From Parachlamydiaceae bacterium (lineage in GTDB: Bacteria > Chlamydiota > Chlamydiia > Chlamydiales > Parachlamydiaceae), in contig JANWJE010000135.1 in NCBI GenBank assembly GCA_025451995.1, positions 1-48,509 of the forward strand: a stretch of 48,509 nt of DNA. The letters are read 5' to 3'. Shown in pieces: positions 32,468 to 42,472 of the stretch (its first letter is position 1; each line of letters opens with the position of its first letter). Made by a program: the position numbers and the translations under genes. The notes below the pieces were generated by a model. That model had not been told where the DNA came from. It ran no database searches and saw only the letters and a list, made by a program, of their open reading frames with translations.

Positions 32468-33396
32468 TTTCTAAATTCGCCACGCAGAGCAGCAACTGCG
32501 ATGTCGAGAGATTCTTGCGCGAGGGGCGAGGCTCTTGCCCCATTTCCTGCAAGATGACCAACTCCAAACTGTGTATAAACATTAGTCTTCACCCCATAAG
32601 ACCGTAAACGCTCGGCATATTTTTGTGCATCTTCGCGAAATAGATCGTTTTCAGCTAAAATAATGATTGCAGGAGGAAGATGAGAAAGGTCTTTAGCAAA
32701 AATGGGAGACACATAGGGGTTGTAAGTTTGTTCCGGATTTGAGACATACTGTGAGGCAATCCATCGCTCAGAATCATACTTATCACCTTGAGGCTTAAGT
32801 GTTCCTTTCCAGGTATTATCTACTACAGGATTAATTAAAACCTGAAAATCAATCATTGGTTTTTTTCGATTGCGTGCCAAAAGGCATAAAGCAGCGGCCA
32901 TCCCCCCTCCTGCGCTATCACCCACAACTGCCAAACGCGAAGAATTTGTATTAAATTGCCCAGCATGAGATACGATCCAAAGAAGTGCATCATAGCATTG
33001 CTCCAAAGGAATTGGATATTTTCCTTCAGGTGCATTTAGATAGCCTACAGATACAACCAAAGCTTGAACTTCTCTACATAAGTATCTTGCCAAATAATCA
33101 TGTGTATCTAAATTGCCGGCTACCCAAGCGCCACCATGAATATAGAGAATAATTGGCAAATTTTTTTGTTCATTTGGAAAATAAATACGCAAAGGTGTTG
33201 TACGATGATCGTTTGTTATTGTCATATTTTCTACTTTCGAAACAGCTGGTTTTTCAGATGAAATAGACAAAAATTTTTCGTTTAGCATCTTTCTCACTTG
33301 ATCAGGGGACATTTTCCAGAAAGATTGGCAAAAACCTTTTTCCTTAAATACCAATACAATTGATAAGAGAAAAACTAAATACATCTTTTTTTTCAT
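32464..33396 (-). CDS. Alpha/beta-hydrolase esterase (HSL/Aes type), exported, 310 aa
   Basis: Start at 33396 gives a signal peptide (MKKKMYLVFLLSIVLVFKEK). The HGGAWVAGN oxyanion motif and the nucleophile GDSAGGGMA place it in the hormone-sensitive-lipase family; ENDLFREDA carries the acid and VGHLAG the catalytic histidine. It probably hydrolyses short acyl esters outside the cytoplasm. It forms a two-gene operon with the porin downstream (ATGA overlap). Confidence 0.85.
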   Translation of the reverse strand: MKKKMYLVFLLSIVLVFKEKGFCQSFWKMSPDQVRKMLNEKFLSISSEKPAVSKVENMTITNDHRTTPLRIYFPNEQKNLPIILYIHGGAWVAGNLDTHDYLARYLCREVQALVVSVGYLNAPEGKYPIPLEQCYDALLWIVSHAGQFNTNSSRLAVVGDSAGGGMAAALCLLARNRKKPMIDFQVLINPVVDNTWKGTLKPQGDKYDSERWIASQYVSNPEQTYNPYVSPIFAKDLSHLPPAIIILAENDLFREDAQKYAERLRSYGVKTNVYTQFGVGHLAGNGARASPLAQESLDIAVAALRGEFRK

Positions 33397-33578
33397 ATGG
33401 ATACCTTTAATATACACATCATGGATGAAGAATTGCCCCTCGTGCACCTCTGCGTTTAATGTGTTTGTTCAAACTTAATACACGCCACTTTATGGGCAAT
33501 AGGGTGTGAACACTGGCACGAAAACGCAATTCTTCAATTTAATTGTGTATACCATTAATACACTAAACGAAAATATGT

Positions 33579-34577
33579 TTACAATCTACAAACCAGTTCC
33601 TTCAAAGCTTCAATCCAAAGGGGATGATCATTTAATCCTTCTACGAGCTGCAACTCTTCGCCACCGCATTTTTTAAATTCTTTTTGATATTCGATTGAAA
33701 TTTCATATAAGGTCTCTAAGCAATCGCAAACAAAAGAAGGACTAAATACCAAAAGGCGTTTATCCCCTCTTTGAGCACATTTTTTGATGATTTCACTTGT
33801 ATAAGGCTGTAACCAAGGCTCTTTTCCTAATCTCGATTGAAAGCAAACTGAAAATTTTTGGGGGTCTAATTTTAGGTGATAGGCGATGGAGCGAGCTGTC
33901 GCATAGCATTGCGCTCGATAGCAAGCGTTATTTTTAGAAGTTATTTCCTTTTTACAAGAATATCCCTCACAATCGTTATGAATAGAATGGAGGTGCTTTT
34001 CGGGTAATCCATGGAAGCTAAAAAGGATATGGTCATAAGTTTCTATTGCGTATTGCTTTCCTCTTTCGCTAAATGCCTCAACGATTTTCGGATGATCGAA
34101 ATAATGATTGATAAAGCGTATTTCGGGGAAGGTTTTCCACTTTTTTATTTCATGCATGATTTTTTCAAAAACAGAACCCGTTGTCGCAGATGCAAATTGT
34201 GGAAATAATGGAATAATCGTTAATTCGTTGATATTTCGTTCTTTAAATTCAGATAAGGCACCCTTTATTGATGGATATTGATACCTCATCGCTAAAGAGA
34301 CAAAATAGTGATCCCCAAGTGCATTTTGTAACTGTTTTTTTACTTTTTGGCTATGAACTAATAATGGAGAGCCTTGTTTCGTCCATATCTGCTCATATTG
34401 TTTTGCAGATTGTTTATAGCGCAATGGGACTATAAGCCCCCTAATTAATAGCTGCCTTTTGATCCAGGGCATATCAATCACTCTTTGATCTGTTAAAAAT
34501 TCAATCAAATAACGGAAGACGTCTTTGTTCTGAAAACTGTTAGGTGTACCTAAATTTACAATGAGAACGCCTTTCAT
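33579..34577 (-). CDS. hemH: Ferrochelatase HemH, 332 aa
   Basis: Starts KGVLIVNLGTPNSFQNKDVF. ILFSFHGLPEKHL holds the invariant His, and FSVCFQSRLGKEPWLQPYTS, FSPSFVCDCLETLYEI hold the conserved Glu. Inserts iron into protoporphyrin, the last step of haem synthesis. Full length (E. coli 320). The start overlaps the AAA ATPase stop by four bases. Confidence 0.96.
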   Translation of the reverse strand: MKGVLIVNLGTPNSFQNKDVFRYLIEFLTDQRVIDMPWIKRQLLIRGLIVPLRYKQSAKQYEQIWTKQGSPLLVHSQKVKKQLQNALGDHYFVSLAMRYQYPSIKGALSEFKERNINELTIIPLFPQFASATTGSVFEKIMHEIKKWKTFPEIRFINHYFDHPKIVEAFSERGKQYAIETYDHILFSFHGLPEKHLHSIHNDCEGYSCKKEITSKNNACYRAQCYATARSIAYHLKLDPQKFSVCFQSRLGKEPWLQPYTSEIIKKCAQRGDKRLLVFSPSFVCDCLETLYEISIEYQKEFKKCGGEELQLVEGLNDHPLWIEALKELVCRL

Positions 34578-36307
34578 AAACTTTCAATTTCCAAATGTTG
34601 TTTATAGATCTTTTGAATGAGCTTTCCATTGATTTCTGTAGGGATTTCTTTATGAACCAAAGCTTTTTTTGTTACGATTTCCTTTTCTATTCCTGTTTTT
34701 ATATAAAAGGCATACCAGAAGAGAGACAGCGTTTCTTCTTCAGTTATTTTTTTTTTCTTTTCAAAGAGATCATTGATTGTAGCGTATGTGTTGTTTAATT
34801 TTTCTTTCTGAACCATTAATGATTTAATCTCGTTAATCAATTTATCATTTTTCTCTTTGTCGCTTTCTTTTAGATCTATGTCGTAGAAATGATTAAAAGA
34901 GGCAAAACATGCACTCATCGCCATTTTCATTAATGTTTCCCCTTTTGCCGCTCTTCCAATTTCCGGTAAATATTCCTTTTCTGTGGTCAATTTTTTAATT
35001 TCGTCTATTCCGTCGTCTGTGAGTGTTATCCCTCTTCCATTTATCTGATGGAAACTATTGACAATTTTCGTGAGTTGTTCATCCGAACAGGGATTGATGA
35101 ACAGCTTTGAAACCCTTCGGCTAAAGGAAAAATCAAAATCCATTTTTTTCATTTCTTCCCACTCTTTTAACGTCACAGCAAGAACGCATTTTGTTGGGGG
35201 TTTATCTTCTAGAAATCTTTTCTTAAAGGTAAGAAAAGCTTCTTTATTTTTTGCGATCTGATAAAAATCATCAAAAAAGAGAAAGATTTTTTCCTCAAAG
35301 CCACTGATTTGCTCTTTTGTTTGGCTAATTAATTCGGCATGGCCAAACGTTGTACTTGAAATCATTAAACTGCAATCAACTTCAAAGCAATGGATTCCTT
35401 GTAATGATTTAGGAAGTTGATTTTCTTGTTTCATTTGAATAAAGCGATGGATAAGTGTTGTTTTTCCCTCTCCTGATTTTCCAATAAGGAGAATATGATT
35501 TTGATTTTCTAAAATAGAAATTAATTTCTTTACTTCTTTATCAAGACCCACTTTTTGCCCGGTTACCCCTCTTTCAATCAAATGATCAAGATTAGTGCAG
35601 TTAATCAAATCTCTTGGGACAGGTTTTAAATAGGATTCGTAAAGACTTAAAGAAATTCCGGCTGCTGCAATAATCATTGCAGCTACACAATATACTTTTG
35701 TGGGGGTAATCAAGATGGGATGCAATAACTGAATCAAGAAATAGGGAATAACAAAAAATTTATAGGCTATTTCTAAAAGGAGGTGTTTTTCCCATATGGA
35801 GGTATATTTTTTTTGATCTAAAAAATTAAAAGAGCCTATGAAAACATTAATTAAATTTGGGATGAAATAAAGAATGAGTGGTTTAAAATTTTTCCAATAA
35901 AAATAAATATGATCATTTCGCTTTCTATTAAACGTTAGATTTGAAAATACATTTTTAATTTCATTCATTGAATTTTTTTTTATATTAGCATCAATAATAC
36001 TAGTAAGCAAATCGAATGAAACAATATTTTTTAAAAACAATATTGTTTTATTGATATCTTTTTTTATTCCGGCTTTTGCTACATCTTCAAAAAAATAATG
36101 AAGAGCGATCTTATCTTCTGAATGGTTTGATATAAATTGAAGAATCGATTCTTTCCAATCGAACCATTGATCAATTTGAACATCATCAGAGATTAAGAAC
36201 TCTTTTAACTCTTCAAAACTTGACCAAATTTTTATTTTGCTCTTTTTTTCTTTTTTTGCGTGGAAAAAGTAGGGAATCAAATCATGATTGCAGAAATTTA
36301 AAATCAT
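34574..36307 (-). CDS. Membrane-anchored AAA ATPase, ClpA/B D1-like, 577 aa
   Basis: An N-terminal helical part (1-135) is followed by hydrophobic segments at about 141-160 and 184-224, then the AAA domain: Walker A GKSGEGKT (276-283), Walker B IFLFFDD (341-347), and the arginine-finger region FSFSRRVSKLFINP. The segment LIERGVTGQKVGLDKEVKKL resembles the entry of Clp-type D1 domains (bacterial ClpA/B/C), but no second AAA domain or Clp-N domain is present. A membrane-bound ATPase with unknown substrate. Overlaps hemH (ATGA). Confidence 0.7.
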   Translation of the reverse strand: MILNFCNHDLIPYFFHAKKEKKSKIKIWSSFEELKEFLISDDVQIDQWFDWKESILQFISNHSEDKIALHYFFEDVAKAGIKKDINKTILFLKNIVSFDLLTSIIDANIKKNSMNEIKNVFSNLTFNRKRNDHIYFYWKNFKPLILYFIPNLINVFIGSFNFLDQKKYTSIWEKHLLLEIAYKFFVIPYFLIQLLHPILITPTKVYCVAAMIIAAAGISLSLYESYLKPVPRDLINCTNLDHLIERGVTGQKVGLDKEVKKLISILENQNHILLIGKSGEGKTTLIHRFIQMKQENQLPKSLQGIHCFEVDCSLMISSTTFGHAELISQTKEQISGFEEKIFLFFDDFYQIAKNKEAFLTFKKRFLEDKPPTKCVLAVTLKEWEEMKKMDFDFSFSRRVSKLFINPCSDEQLTKIVNSFHQINGRGITLTDDGIDEIKKLTTEKEYLPEIGRAAKGETLMKMAMSACFASFNHFYDIDLKESDKEKNDKLINEIKSLMVQKEKLNNTYATINDLFEKKKKITEEETLSLFWYAFYIKTGIEKEIVTKKALVHKEIPTEINGKLIQKIYKQHLEIESL

Positions 36308-36347
36308 TAAAAAAACTCAAAAAATAATTATTGTAGGTATAGCAGTA

Positions 36348-36514
36348 TATACTCCTTCCAGTTGAATATTGGAATTTTGGGCTAGCTTGAAAGCTCCCGC
36401 GGTTGAGAGAACGCAAGAGGCATAGTATTAGCTCAATACAATGCCTCTTGCGATCTCTCAACCCCGGGGCTTTGAAGCAGCCCAAAAGTCCAAGATTCAG
36501 CTGGAAGGAGTATA
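36348..36514. mobile_element. Palindromic element, family P, copy B (inverted)
   Basis: Ends TATACTCCTTCCAGTTGAAT and complement. The CCGCGGTTGAGAG core is on the left and CTCAACCCCGGGGC on the right, so the copy is reversed relative to A and C. The inner stem GCAAGAGGCAT differs from copy A (GTAAGAGGCAT) symmetrically in both arms. Confidence 0.85.
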
Positions 36515-36632
36515 TTCTTAAAGTGAGTTTTAAAAAAGAAAAGAAAATGAAAATTAACGACATTAACGACTTAATGAGGTTATTGCACAAGTCTTCGGCT
36601 TTTGCAATCACCTCTTAATGTCCTTCCCTTTT

Positions 36633-36959
36633 TTAGCGCGAATGCTTAAGGGGAAAAGTATTATTATGCTCATCCCGGTCTATTTCTTCTTCATCTTCAA
36701 TTTCGCTATCATCAAAGGGAATAGCTAAGGAATTTGTATTATCAATTTGGTCTCTATCTAAGACTTGATAATACTCATCATCATCGTCATCACCATCATC
36801 TTCATCTTCATCTTCATCGTCATCATCCATTGAAGAGGAATGTTGAGAGCTTGAAGATGTATTGGAATAGGAAGTTGAATGTTGACTGGAAGAAGCTCCT
36901 TCTACAGAATGCATTCCCACTGCCAAGGTCAATAAAATTGCTAGATTCAATTTTTTCAT
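36633..36959 (-). CDS. Secreted acidic low-complexity protein, 108 aa
   Basis: Signal peptide MKKLNLAILLTLAVGMHSVE with cleavage after VEGA. The mature part is Ser-rich, then a run of Asp and Glu (residues 45-63), then a second acidic block. No fold expected; it may bind calcium or other cations. GGAGATATGCG region upstream of the ATG supplies the ribosome binding site. It sits between two family P elements. Confidence 0.6.
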   Translation of the reverse strand: MKKLNLAILLTLAVGMHSVEGASSSQHSTSYSNTSSSSQHSSSMDDDDEDEDEDDGDDDDDEYYQVLDRDQIDNTNSLAIPFDDSEIEDEEEIDRDEHNNTFPLKHSR

Positions 36960-36990
36960 CGCATATCTCCTTCAAATGCTAGTAAATCAT

Positions 36991-37154
36991 ATACTGCTTC
37001 CAGCTGAATCTTGGACTTTTGGGCTGCTTCAAAGCCCCGGGGTTGAGGATCGCAAGAGGCATTGTATTGATTTAATACTATGCCTCTTGCGATTTCTCAA
37101 CCGCGGGAGCTTTCAAGCTAGCCCAAAAGTCCAATATTCAACTGGAAGCAGTAT
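36991..37154. mobile_element. Palindromic element, family P, copy C
   Basis: 164 bp, ends ATACTGCTTCCAGCTGAAT and complement, same orientation as copy A. Inner stem GATCGCAAGAGGCAT pairs with ATGCCTCTTGCGATT. Nearly identical to copy A in the outer 60 bases on each side. Confidence 0.88.
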
Positions 37155-37189
37155 ATATACCATAAATAGATCAAAAGTCAACTAAGTTA

Positions 37190-37349
37190 TACAGATGTAA
37201 CCGTTCACAGGGTCTAGCAGGCTTCAAACGTGATTCTGAGAGCATCTGGAAAATCAAAAATGCTCGCAAATAGCTGTTTTTGGCTATTCACTGCGCTTTT
37301 TGATTTCCATCTGCACCTCAAGACCCAGTGAACGGTTACTTACAGATGT
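37190..37349. mobile_element. MITE-like element with GTAACCGTTCAC ends and 9-bp flanking repeat
   Basis: GTAACCGTTCAC (37197-37208) and GTGAACGGTTAC (37328-37339) are exact inverted ends; GGGTCT/AGACCC and AAATCAAAAA/TTTTTGATTT pair further in. TACAGATGT occurs directly at 37190-37198 and 37341-37349, which looks like a 9-bp target duplication. The right copy lies in the last codons of the acetyltransferase gene, whose stop is at the element's edge. Confidence 0.75.
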
Positions 37350-40096
37350 CTATTAGTCCACTCGACATGAATAATCAGGTTATCCTTTTCTAACCCCTTT
37401 CTTTTAAATCCTAATTTTTCACAAATTTTCAACATCCCCCTATTTTCTGAAAGGATATAGCCATCCACACGCTCAATATGTTCCTCTTTGGCGATCTGTA
37501 ACAACTTCTGCATTAGAGATGTCCCAAGACCCAGAGAATGGTATGCATCTGCGATGATTAGCTTAAATTGAGCTCTCGAGATACCGGGAATACGCATTAA
37601 CCGGCCAATCCCAACGATTTTTTTTCTGTCAAGCTCTTGTAAAAGGGCAATAATGGCAATTTCTCGGTCATAATCATTAAAACAAATTCTCACCAATCTT
37701 TCGTGTGCCACACGCTGATCAAAGCTAATAAATTCAAAATAGCGCTGACGGACACTATTTTCAGAAAGCTCTTTGTGAAATGCTTCAATCAATTGATCGT
37801 CTTCAGGTAAAATGGGTCGCAATATCATATTCTGTTTATTCTTCAATGTGATTGTAGTGATGTATTGTAAGGGATACGGACGAATTGCTAATTTAGGAAG
37901 TTGTTCGTTTGATAGATTCCAATCATGAAGGATGATCCGTGCATCCACAGCAATTAAACATTCATCAGAAATAATCAAAGGGTTGATGTCACTTTCTTGG
38001 ATTCTGGGATTTTCAACAATTAATTGTGAAAAACGAATTAAAAGATTTTCTAACTTAACCAAATCGACAGATTGTCTGCCTCGCACACCTTTTAAAGCCT
38101 CATAAATTTTAGTTTTTTCCATTAATTTACGGGCTAAATTTGCATTGAGTGGAGGAATTGCTAACGCTTGGTCTTTGAAAATTTCAACCAGTTGCCCGCC
38201 CATACCAAATAACAAAACAGGTCCAAATTGTGGATCTGTTGAACTCCCTAGAATTAGCTCATATCCTGAATGCCTAATCATTTGCTGGACTGTGACTCCG
38301 TCAAAGTGTCCTTTGCCCATCTTTTTTTCAACTGTCTCTTTAATGGCATTGAAAGCATTGATTACGTCATTTTCTGATTGAAGGTTAAGTTTAACCCCGC
38401 CAACATCTGTTTTATGCGTAATTGTCTTAGAGAATAGTTTAAGAACAACAGGAAAACCTATTTCATGTGAAAAATGCACTGCTTCTTTCGTAGATTCAGC
38501 AATGAATGTTTTTACAACAGGGATTTGATAATTTTCTAAAATTTTTTTGGATTCATATTCATTTAGCAGTGTTCTCTTTTCTTTTTTTGCATTTTCTAAA
38601 AGAAAATCCATCTTTTTGGTTTTGGTGACTTTCAAGTCTGTTGCATGATCGGTTCGCAACAATGGCATTTCGTAAAGCGATTTTAAATTCTTACTATATC
38701 GCCAGGTTGTTGCATATGCTTTTGCAGCATCATCAGGATATTCAAAAACCGGAATTCCAGCTTCAGAGAGTATACTTGCTCCTTCTTTCACACTTTCTCC
38801 CCCCATCCAGTTAGCTAAGATCGGTTTATCAGAATGCTTTGCAAATTGTACTAATTGCTTTGCTGTGGACGTGGGGTCTGTCATATCTTGAGGAGAAAGA
38901 ATGACAAGTAAACCATCGCTTTGAGAGTCTTTCATGAGAATATCAATGGTGTTTTTATAACGATCAGGTGTGGCATCTCCTAAAATATCAATCGGGTTGC
39001 TATGGCTCCAAGCCAGGGGAAGAATTCCATTCAAGGTATCAATCACCTCTGAATTTAAAGGTGTCAATTGAGCATGATTGCGAATAATTGTATCAGTTGC
39101 AAGAACACCCGGTCCCCCAGCATTGGTGACGACAGTTAAATTCTCTCCTTTTGGTTTTGGTTGTTTAGCCAAAACAGCCGCTATGCCAAACAACTCGCCA
39201 ATCGTGTCGACTCGCAATACTCCTATACGCTCTAAAGCCGCATCGAATATTTCATCGCTCCCAGCAATAGCACCCGTGTGAGAGGCTGCAGCAATAGCCG
39301 CAGCTTGGCTTCTCCCTGCTTTAATCACTATAATCGGTTTTTGAAGAGACACTTCTCTCGCTGCTGTCATAAATGAGCGCGCATCGCCAACTGTTTCCAT
39401 ATAAAGTAAAAGACTATGGGTGTTTGGATCGCTTCCTAAATAATCGATTAAAGTCCCCCAATTGACATCAACCATTGATCCTACGGAGACAAATGCACTA
39501 AATCCAACTTTTTTTTCGAGACTCCAATCCAAAACAGCGGTACACATCGCACCCGATTGACTAATGAAAGCTAGATGACCTGGAATTGCAATATTTTTTG
39601 CAAAAGTGGCATTTAAACCAATGATTGGATTCATAATCCCCAAACAATTAGGTCCAATAATAGGCATTTTCACTTTGGAAGAATGGAAGATAATTTCTTC
39701 TTCCAATTGTTGACCGGAAGCTCCTAGTTCTTTAAATCCAGCGGAAATAATAATCACACTCTTCACACCATAGTCGCAACATTCTTTGATTAACTTAGGG
39801 ACCGTTTGTGCTGGAGTGACAATGATCGCTAGGTCAATAGGGCAGTTTAGAGAAGAAATAGAGGGGTGGCATTTTAAATCAAAGACCGATTCTCTTTTTG
39901 GATTTATAGGAATGATTTTTCCCTTAAAAAAATTTGAAGTTAAGTTGCCTAGAATCGTTCGACTCACGCTCCCAAAATCATCTTTTGCCCCGATTATAGC
40001 AATCGTTTTAGGGTGAAAAATCGCATCTAAAGGATGCGGATACCGATCAATAAAGTTTTGGGAGGGGTCAGTGGGGTTTTTGGGTTCAATAAACAT
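37340..40096 (-). CDS. PatZ-like protein acetyltransferase / ADP-forming acyl-CoA synthetase fusion, 918 aa
   Basis: Domains in order: CoA-binding Rossmann (about 22-155, [32 protein letters not shown]), succinyl-CoA-ligase-like (about 165-460, [35 protein letters not shown]), ATP-grasp (about 495-715, [29 protein letters not shown]) and GNAT acetyltransferase (about 745-918, [15 protein letters not shown]). This is the layout of PatZ/Pka lysine acetyltransferases, in which the synthetase half usually senses acetyl-CoA and the GNAT half acetylates acetyl-CoA synthetase and other proteins. His in SHTGAIAGS is retained, so a real synthetase activity cannot be excluded. Length is typical. Confidence 0.85.
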   Translation of the reverse strand: MFIEPKNPTDPSQNFIDRYPHPLDAIFHPKTIAIIGAKDDFGSVSRTILGNLTSNFFKGKIIPINPKRESVFDLKCHPSISSLNCPIDLAIIVTPAQTVPKLIKECCDYGVKSVIIISAGFKELGASGQQLEEEIIFHSSKVKMPIIGPNCLGIMNPIIGLNATFAKNIAIPGHLAFISQSGAMCTAVLDWSLEKKVGFSAFVSVGSMVDVNWGTLIDYLGSDPNTHSLLLYMETVGDARSFMTAAREVSLQKPIIVIKAGRSQAAAIAAASHTGAIAGSDEIFDAALERIGVLRVDTIGELFGIAAVLAKQPKPKGENLTVVTNAGGPGVLATDTIIRNHAQLTPLNSEVIDTLNGILPLAWSHSNPIDILGDATPDRYKNTIDILMKDSQSDGLLVILSPQDMTDPTSTAKQLVQFAKHSDKPILANWMGGESVKEGASILSEAGIPVFEYPDDAAKAYATTWRYSKNLKSLYEMPLLRTDHATDLKVTKTKKMDFLLENAKKEKRTLLNEYESKKILENYQIPVVKTFIAESTKEAVHFSHEIGFPVVLKLFSKTITHKTDVGGVKLNLQSENDVINAFNAIKETVEKKMGKGHFDGVTVQQMIRHSGYELILGSSTDPQFGPVLLFGMGGQLVEIFKDQALAIPPLNANLARKLMEKTKIYEALKGVRGRQSVDLVKLENLLIRFSQLIVENPRIQESDINPLIISDECLIAVDARIILHDWNLSNEQLPKLAIRPYPLQYITTITLKNKQNMILRPILPEDDQLIEAFHKELSENSVRQRYFEFISFDQRVAHERLVRICFNDYDREIAIIALLQELDRKKIVGIGRLMRIPGISRAQFKLIIADAYHSLGLGTSLMQKLLQIAKEEHIERVDGYILSENRGMLKICEKLGFKRKGLEKDNLIIHVEWTNRHL

Positions 40097-40109
40097 AGGT
40101 CTTTACTTT

Positions 40110-40196
40110 AGACCTCTTTCGAAACTCCATTTGCTTGATAAAAAGAATCCAAAAATCTTTCTTTTTTTCAAGCAAAGCGAGTTTCGAAAGAGGTCT
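40110..40196. mobile_element. AGACCTCTTTCGAAACTC palindromic element, 87 bp
   Basis: TAGACCTCTTTCGAAACTC pairs with GAGTTTCGAAAGAGGTCT; the arms continue with TTTGCTTGA/TCAAGCAAA. A T-run follows on the plus strand. It lies in the shared upstream region of the divergent acetyltransferase and RNB genes, so it may affect both promoters. Confidence 0.75.
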
Positions 40197-40309
40197 TTTT
40201 TTTGTTTTGAGATCGCTTGTTTGAATTCTTAAAAAAACACTATAAAAAAACAAGGGATAAACTTAATATACACACATTCCGGCTTTCAGCTGAAAGGGGT
40301 ATGTGCACT

Positions 40310-41758
40310 ATGTACGTGGATTTAAGCGAATTAGCAAAAGAGACGATGCTGGAATATCATTTAGTTCCAGATTTTTCATTAGCAGTCATTAATGAATTAA
40401 AAACCATCCAAGCGCCTGCTTGTTTATCGGCAACTGATATAAAAGATCTCCGCCACCTCCTTTGGTTTTCACTGGATAATGATGATTCTCGAGACTTAGA
40501 TCAACTGACATACGCAGAGAGAATAAACGGTAAGGGATACCGCATTTACATTGCGATTGCCGATGTGGATAGCTTAGTCAAAAAAAATTCCCCAATTGAT
40601 ATGCATGCTGAACAAAATACCACGTCAGTCTATACTCCTACTAAAATATTTCCCATGCTTCCTGAAAAATTATCGACAAATTTTACATCTCTCAATGAAA
40701 ATGAAGATCGACTGGCAATCATTGTACAAAATGAAATTGATGAAAAAGGTGAATTAAGTCATTTTTCACTTTATAGAGGATATGTACGCAACCAAGCAAA
40801 ATTAGCTTACAATAGCATTTCAGCATGGTTAGATGGCTTGGGCGAACCTCCTCCACTTCTTAAAAGCAGTGAAAACCTCAAACAACAAATCCAGTTGCAA
40901 GATCAGATTGCATCTATTCTTCGCCAAAACCGACAGAAAAGAGGTGCATTGACTTTACAAACAATTGAATCCTATGCAGTTTTTAAGGAAAACATCATTA
41001 TCGATTTAAAACCGCTTGCTAAGAATAGAGGTCGCAATTTAATCGAAGACTTTATGATATCGGCCAATCAAGCAACAGCTCTCTTTTTAAAAAACAATCA
41101 GTTGCCGTCTCTCAGACGCATCGTCCGAAGTCCAAAAAGATGGGATAGGATTATTGCAATCGCAAAAGAGCGAGGTTTTGTTCTCCCTGAAAATCCCGAT
41201 TCGGTTACATTAGATCGATTTTTAAGACAACAGTATTTATTAGACCCCCTCCGATTTCCCGATCTCTCTTTAACAATTATAAAACTATTAGGTAGCGGCG
41301 AATATGTCGTCGAGTTTCCGGATCAAGATCCGATTGGTCATTTCGGTTTAGCGGTTAAAAATTATACCCATTCATCCGCACCTAATCGCCGTTTTCCCGA
41401 CCTTATCACACAGCGTTTAATCAAAGGGATTTTATCTAATGCCTCATCCCCTTATACGATTGATGAATTAGAAAAACTGGCGAAACAATGCACAGAAAAG
41501 GAAGATCTTGCTGAAAAAGTCGAAAGAAAAATGAGAAAATCTGCTGCCTGTGTGCTGCTCGCATCAAAAATTAATCAGGAATTTGAAGCCTTAGTTACAG
41601 GATCTTCTATCAGTGGGACATGGGTGAGGATTTTATCTCCGCCGGCTGATGGAAAGCTCATTCAAGGCTATGAGCATATCGATATTGGAGATAAAATAAG
41701 AGTCAAGTTAGTTCATGTAAGTATAGAAAAGGGCTTCATCGATTTTATTAAAATTTAA
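40310..41758 (+). CDS. RNB-domain exoribonuclease (RNase II/R family), 482 aa
   Basis: ATG at 40310 has AAAGGGG ten bases upstream; longer starts exist (40301 ATG, 40217 TTG). The RNB domain (about 65-400) begins WFSLDNDDSRDLDQLTYAER with the metal-binding aspartates (DDSRDLDQ), followed by IYIAIADVDSLVKKNSPIDM, the HAEQNTTSVYT segment and MLPEKLSTNFTSLNENEDRL. FGLAVKNYTHSSAPNRRFPD is the conserved HFTSPIRRYPD region. The protein lacks cold-shock domains before RNB and is shorter than RNase R, so substrate range may be narrow. Confidence 0.85.
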   Translation: MYVDLSELAKETMLEYHLVPDFSLAVINELKTIQAPACLSATDIKDLRHLLWFSLDNDDSRDLDQLTYAERINGKGYRIYIAIADVDSLVKKNSPIDMHAEQNTTSVYTPTKIFPMLPEKLSTNFTSLNENEDRLAIIVQNEIDEKGELSHFSLYRGYVRNQAKLAYNSISAWLDGLGEPPPLLKSSENLKQQIQLQDQIASILRQNRQKRGALTLQTIESYAVFKENIIIDLKPLAKNRGRNLIEDFMISANQATALFLKNNQLPSLRRIVRSPKRWDRIIAIAKERGFVLPENPDSVTLDRFLRQQYLLDPLRFPDLSLTIIKLLGSGEYVVEFPDQDPIGHFGLAVKNYTHSSAPNRRFPDLITQRLIKGILSNASSPYTIDELEKLAKQCTEKEDLAEKVERKMRKSAACVLLASKINQEFEALVTGSSISGTWVRILSPPADGKLIQGYEHIDIGDKIRVKLVHVSIEKGFIDFIKI

Positions 41759-41918
41759 TTTTTTTATAAATTTATTGAATTATAAATGATTTTTTATTAT
41801 CCTATTAAGAAAAAACCAACCTTAAGAGTTTGTTTATTAAACGTTTTACAATTAAAAAGGTTCAAAAGTTTGAAGTTGTTTCGGTATAAATTAAAGGTTC
41901 AAAAAATAAGTAGGAAAT

Positions 41919-42461
41919 ATGATTACACATACGTTTAGTGCTTTGCATTCGGCATTTTTATTGGGTACCGCCGGTTATATTTACGGAAATCTCGCAAATC
42001 TGCCCGCGGTAGCGGTTGCTAAATCATGGATAATTACTAGTATCGCACGATCAGCATTGATACACCTAACCAAAGCTATTTTAAGTCAAACAAAACTAAT
42101 AATTAAAGATTCCTTGTATTCAGGCATTGTGTTGATTTTTAACCTAGCGGCTCTTAATGCATTGGAGAAACAAGGATTGATTGGCTATAAGCTAAAAATG
42201 TGTTGTAAAATTATGTATATTGCTTCATTTATCTTTGCAATGTCATTAGTGCTATTTACATCGAAGTATTTACAATTGATAGAATTTTTTAAAAACAATC
42301 ACCTTCAACAATTAACTGAAAATGGTTTAGAACCCAAAATTCTTTCTGAAGACGAACTTGACGAACTTTCTGATGAAAATCAAAGAATCTATATAAATAT
42401 GAAAGAAAAGTATGACTCTTTAACTAGGAGTGAAAACATGTTAAAGAAATATTTTGATTAA
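41919..42461 (+). CDS. Hypothetical membrane protein, 180 aa
   Basis: Three to four hydrophobic segments (about 8-30, 38-58, 66-84 and 97-118) followed by a polar, acidic C-terminal tail (LSEDELDELSDENQRIYINM). TAGGAAAT precedes the ATG. No family recognised. It converges on the SET-domain gene, 11 bases away. Confidence 0.6.
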   Translation: MITHTFSALHSAFLLGTAGYIYGNLANLPAVAVAKSWIITSIARSALIHLTKAILSQTKLIIKDSLYSGIVLIFNLAALNALEKQGLIGYKLKMCCKIMYIASFIFAMSLVLFTSKYLQLIEFFKNNHLQQLTENGLEPKILSEDELDELSDENQRIYINMKEKYDSLTRSENMLKKYFD

Positions 42462-42472
42462 GTTGTATACTT

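Noticed and set aside
36734-36982. Plus-strand histidine-rich frame
   Set aside because: Complement of the GAT-rich acidic tract of the secreted protein at 36633-36959.
28686-37154. CRISPR array
   Set aside because: Repeats are long palindromes scattered between genes with no regular spacing, no spacers and no cas genes.
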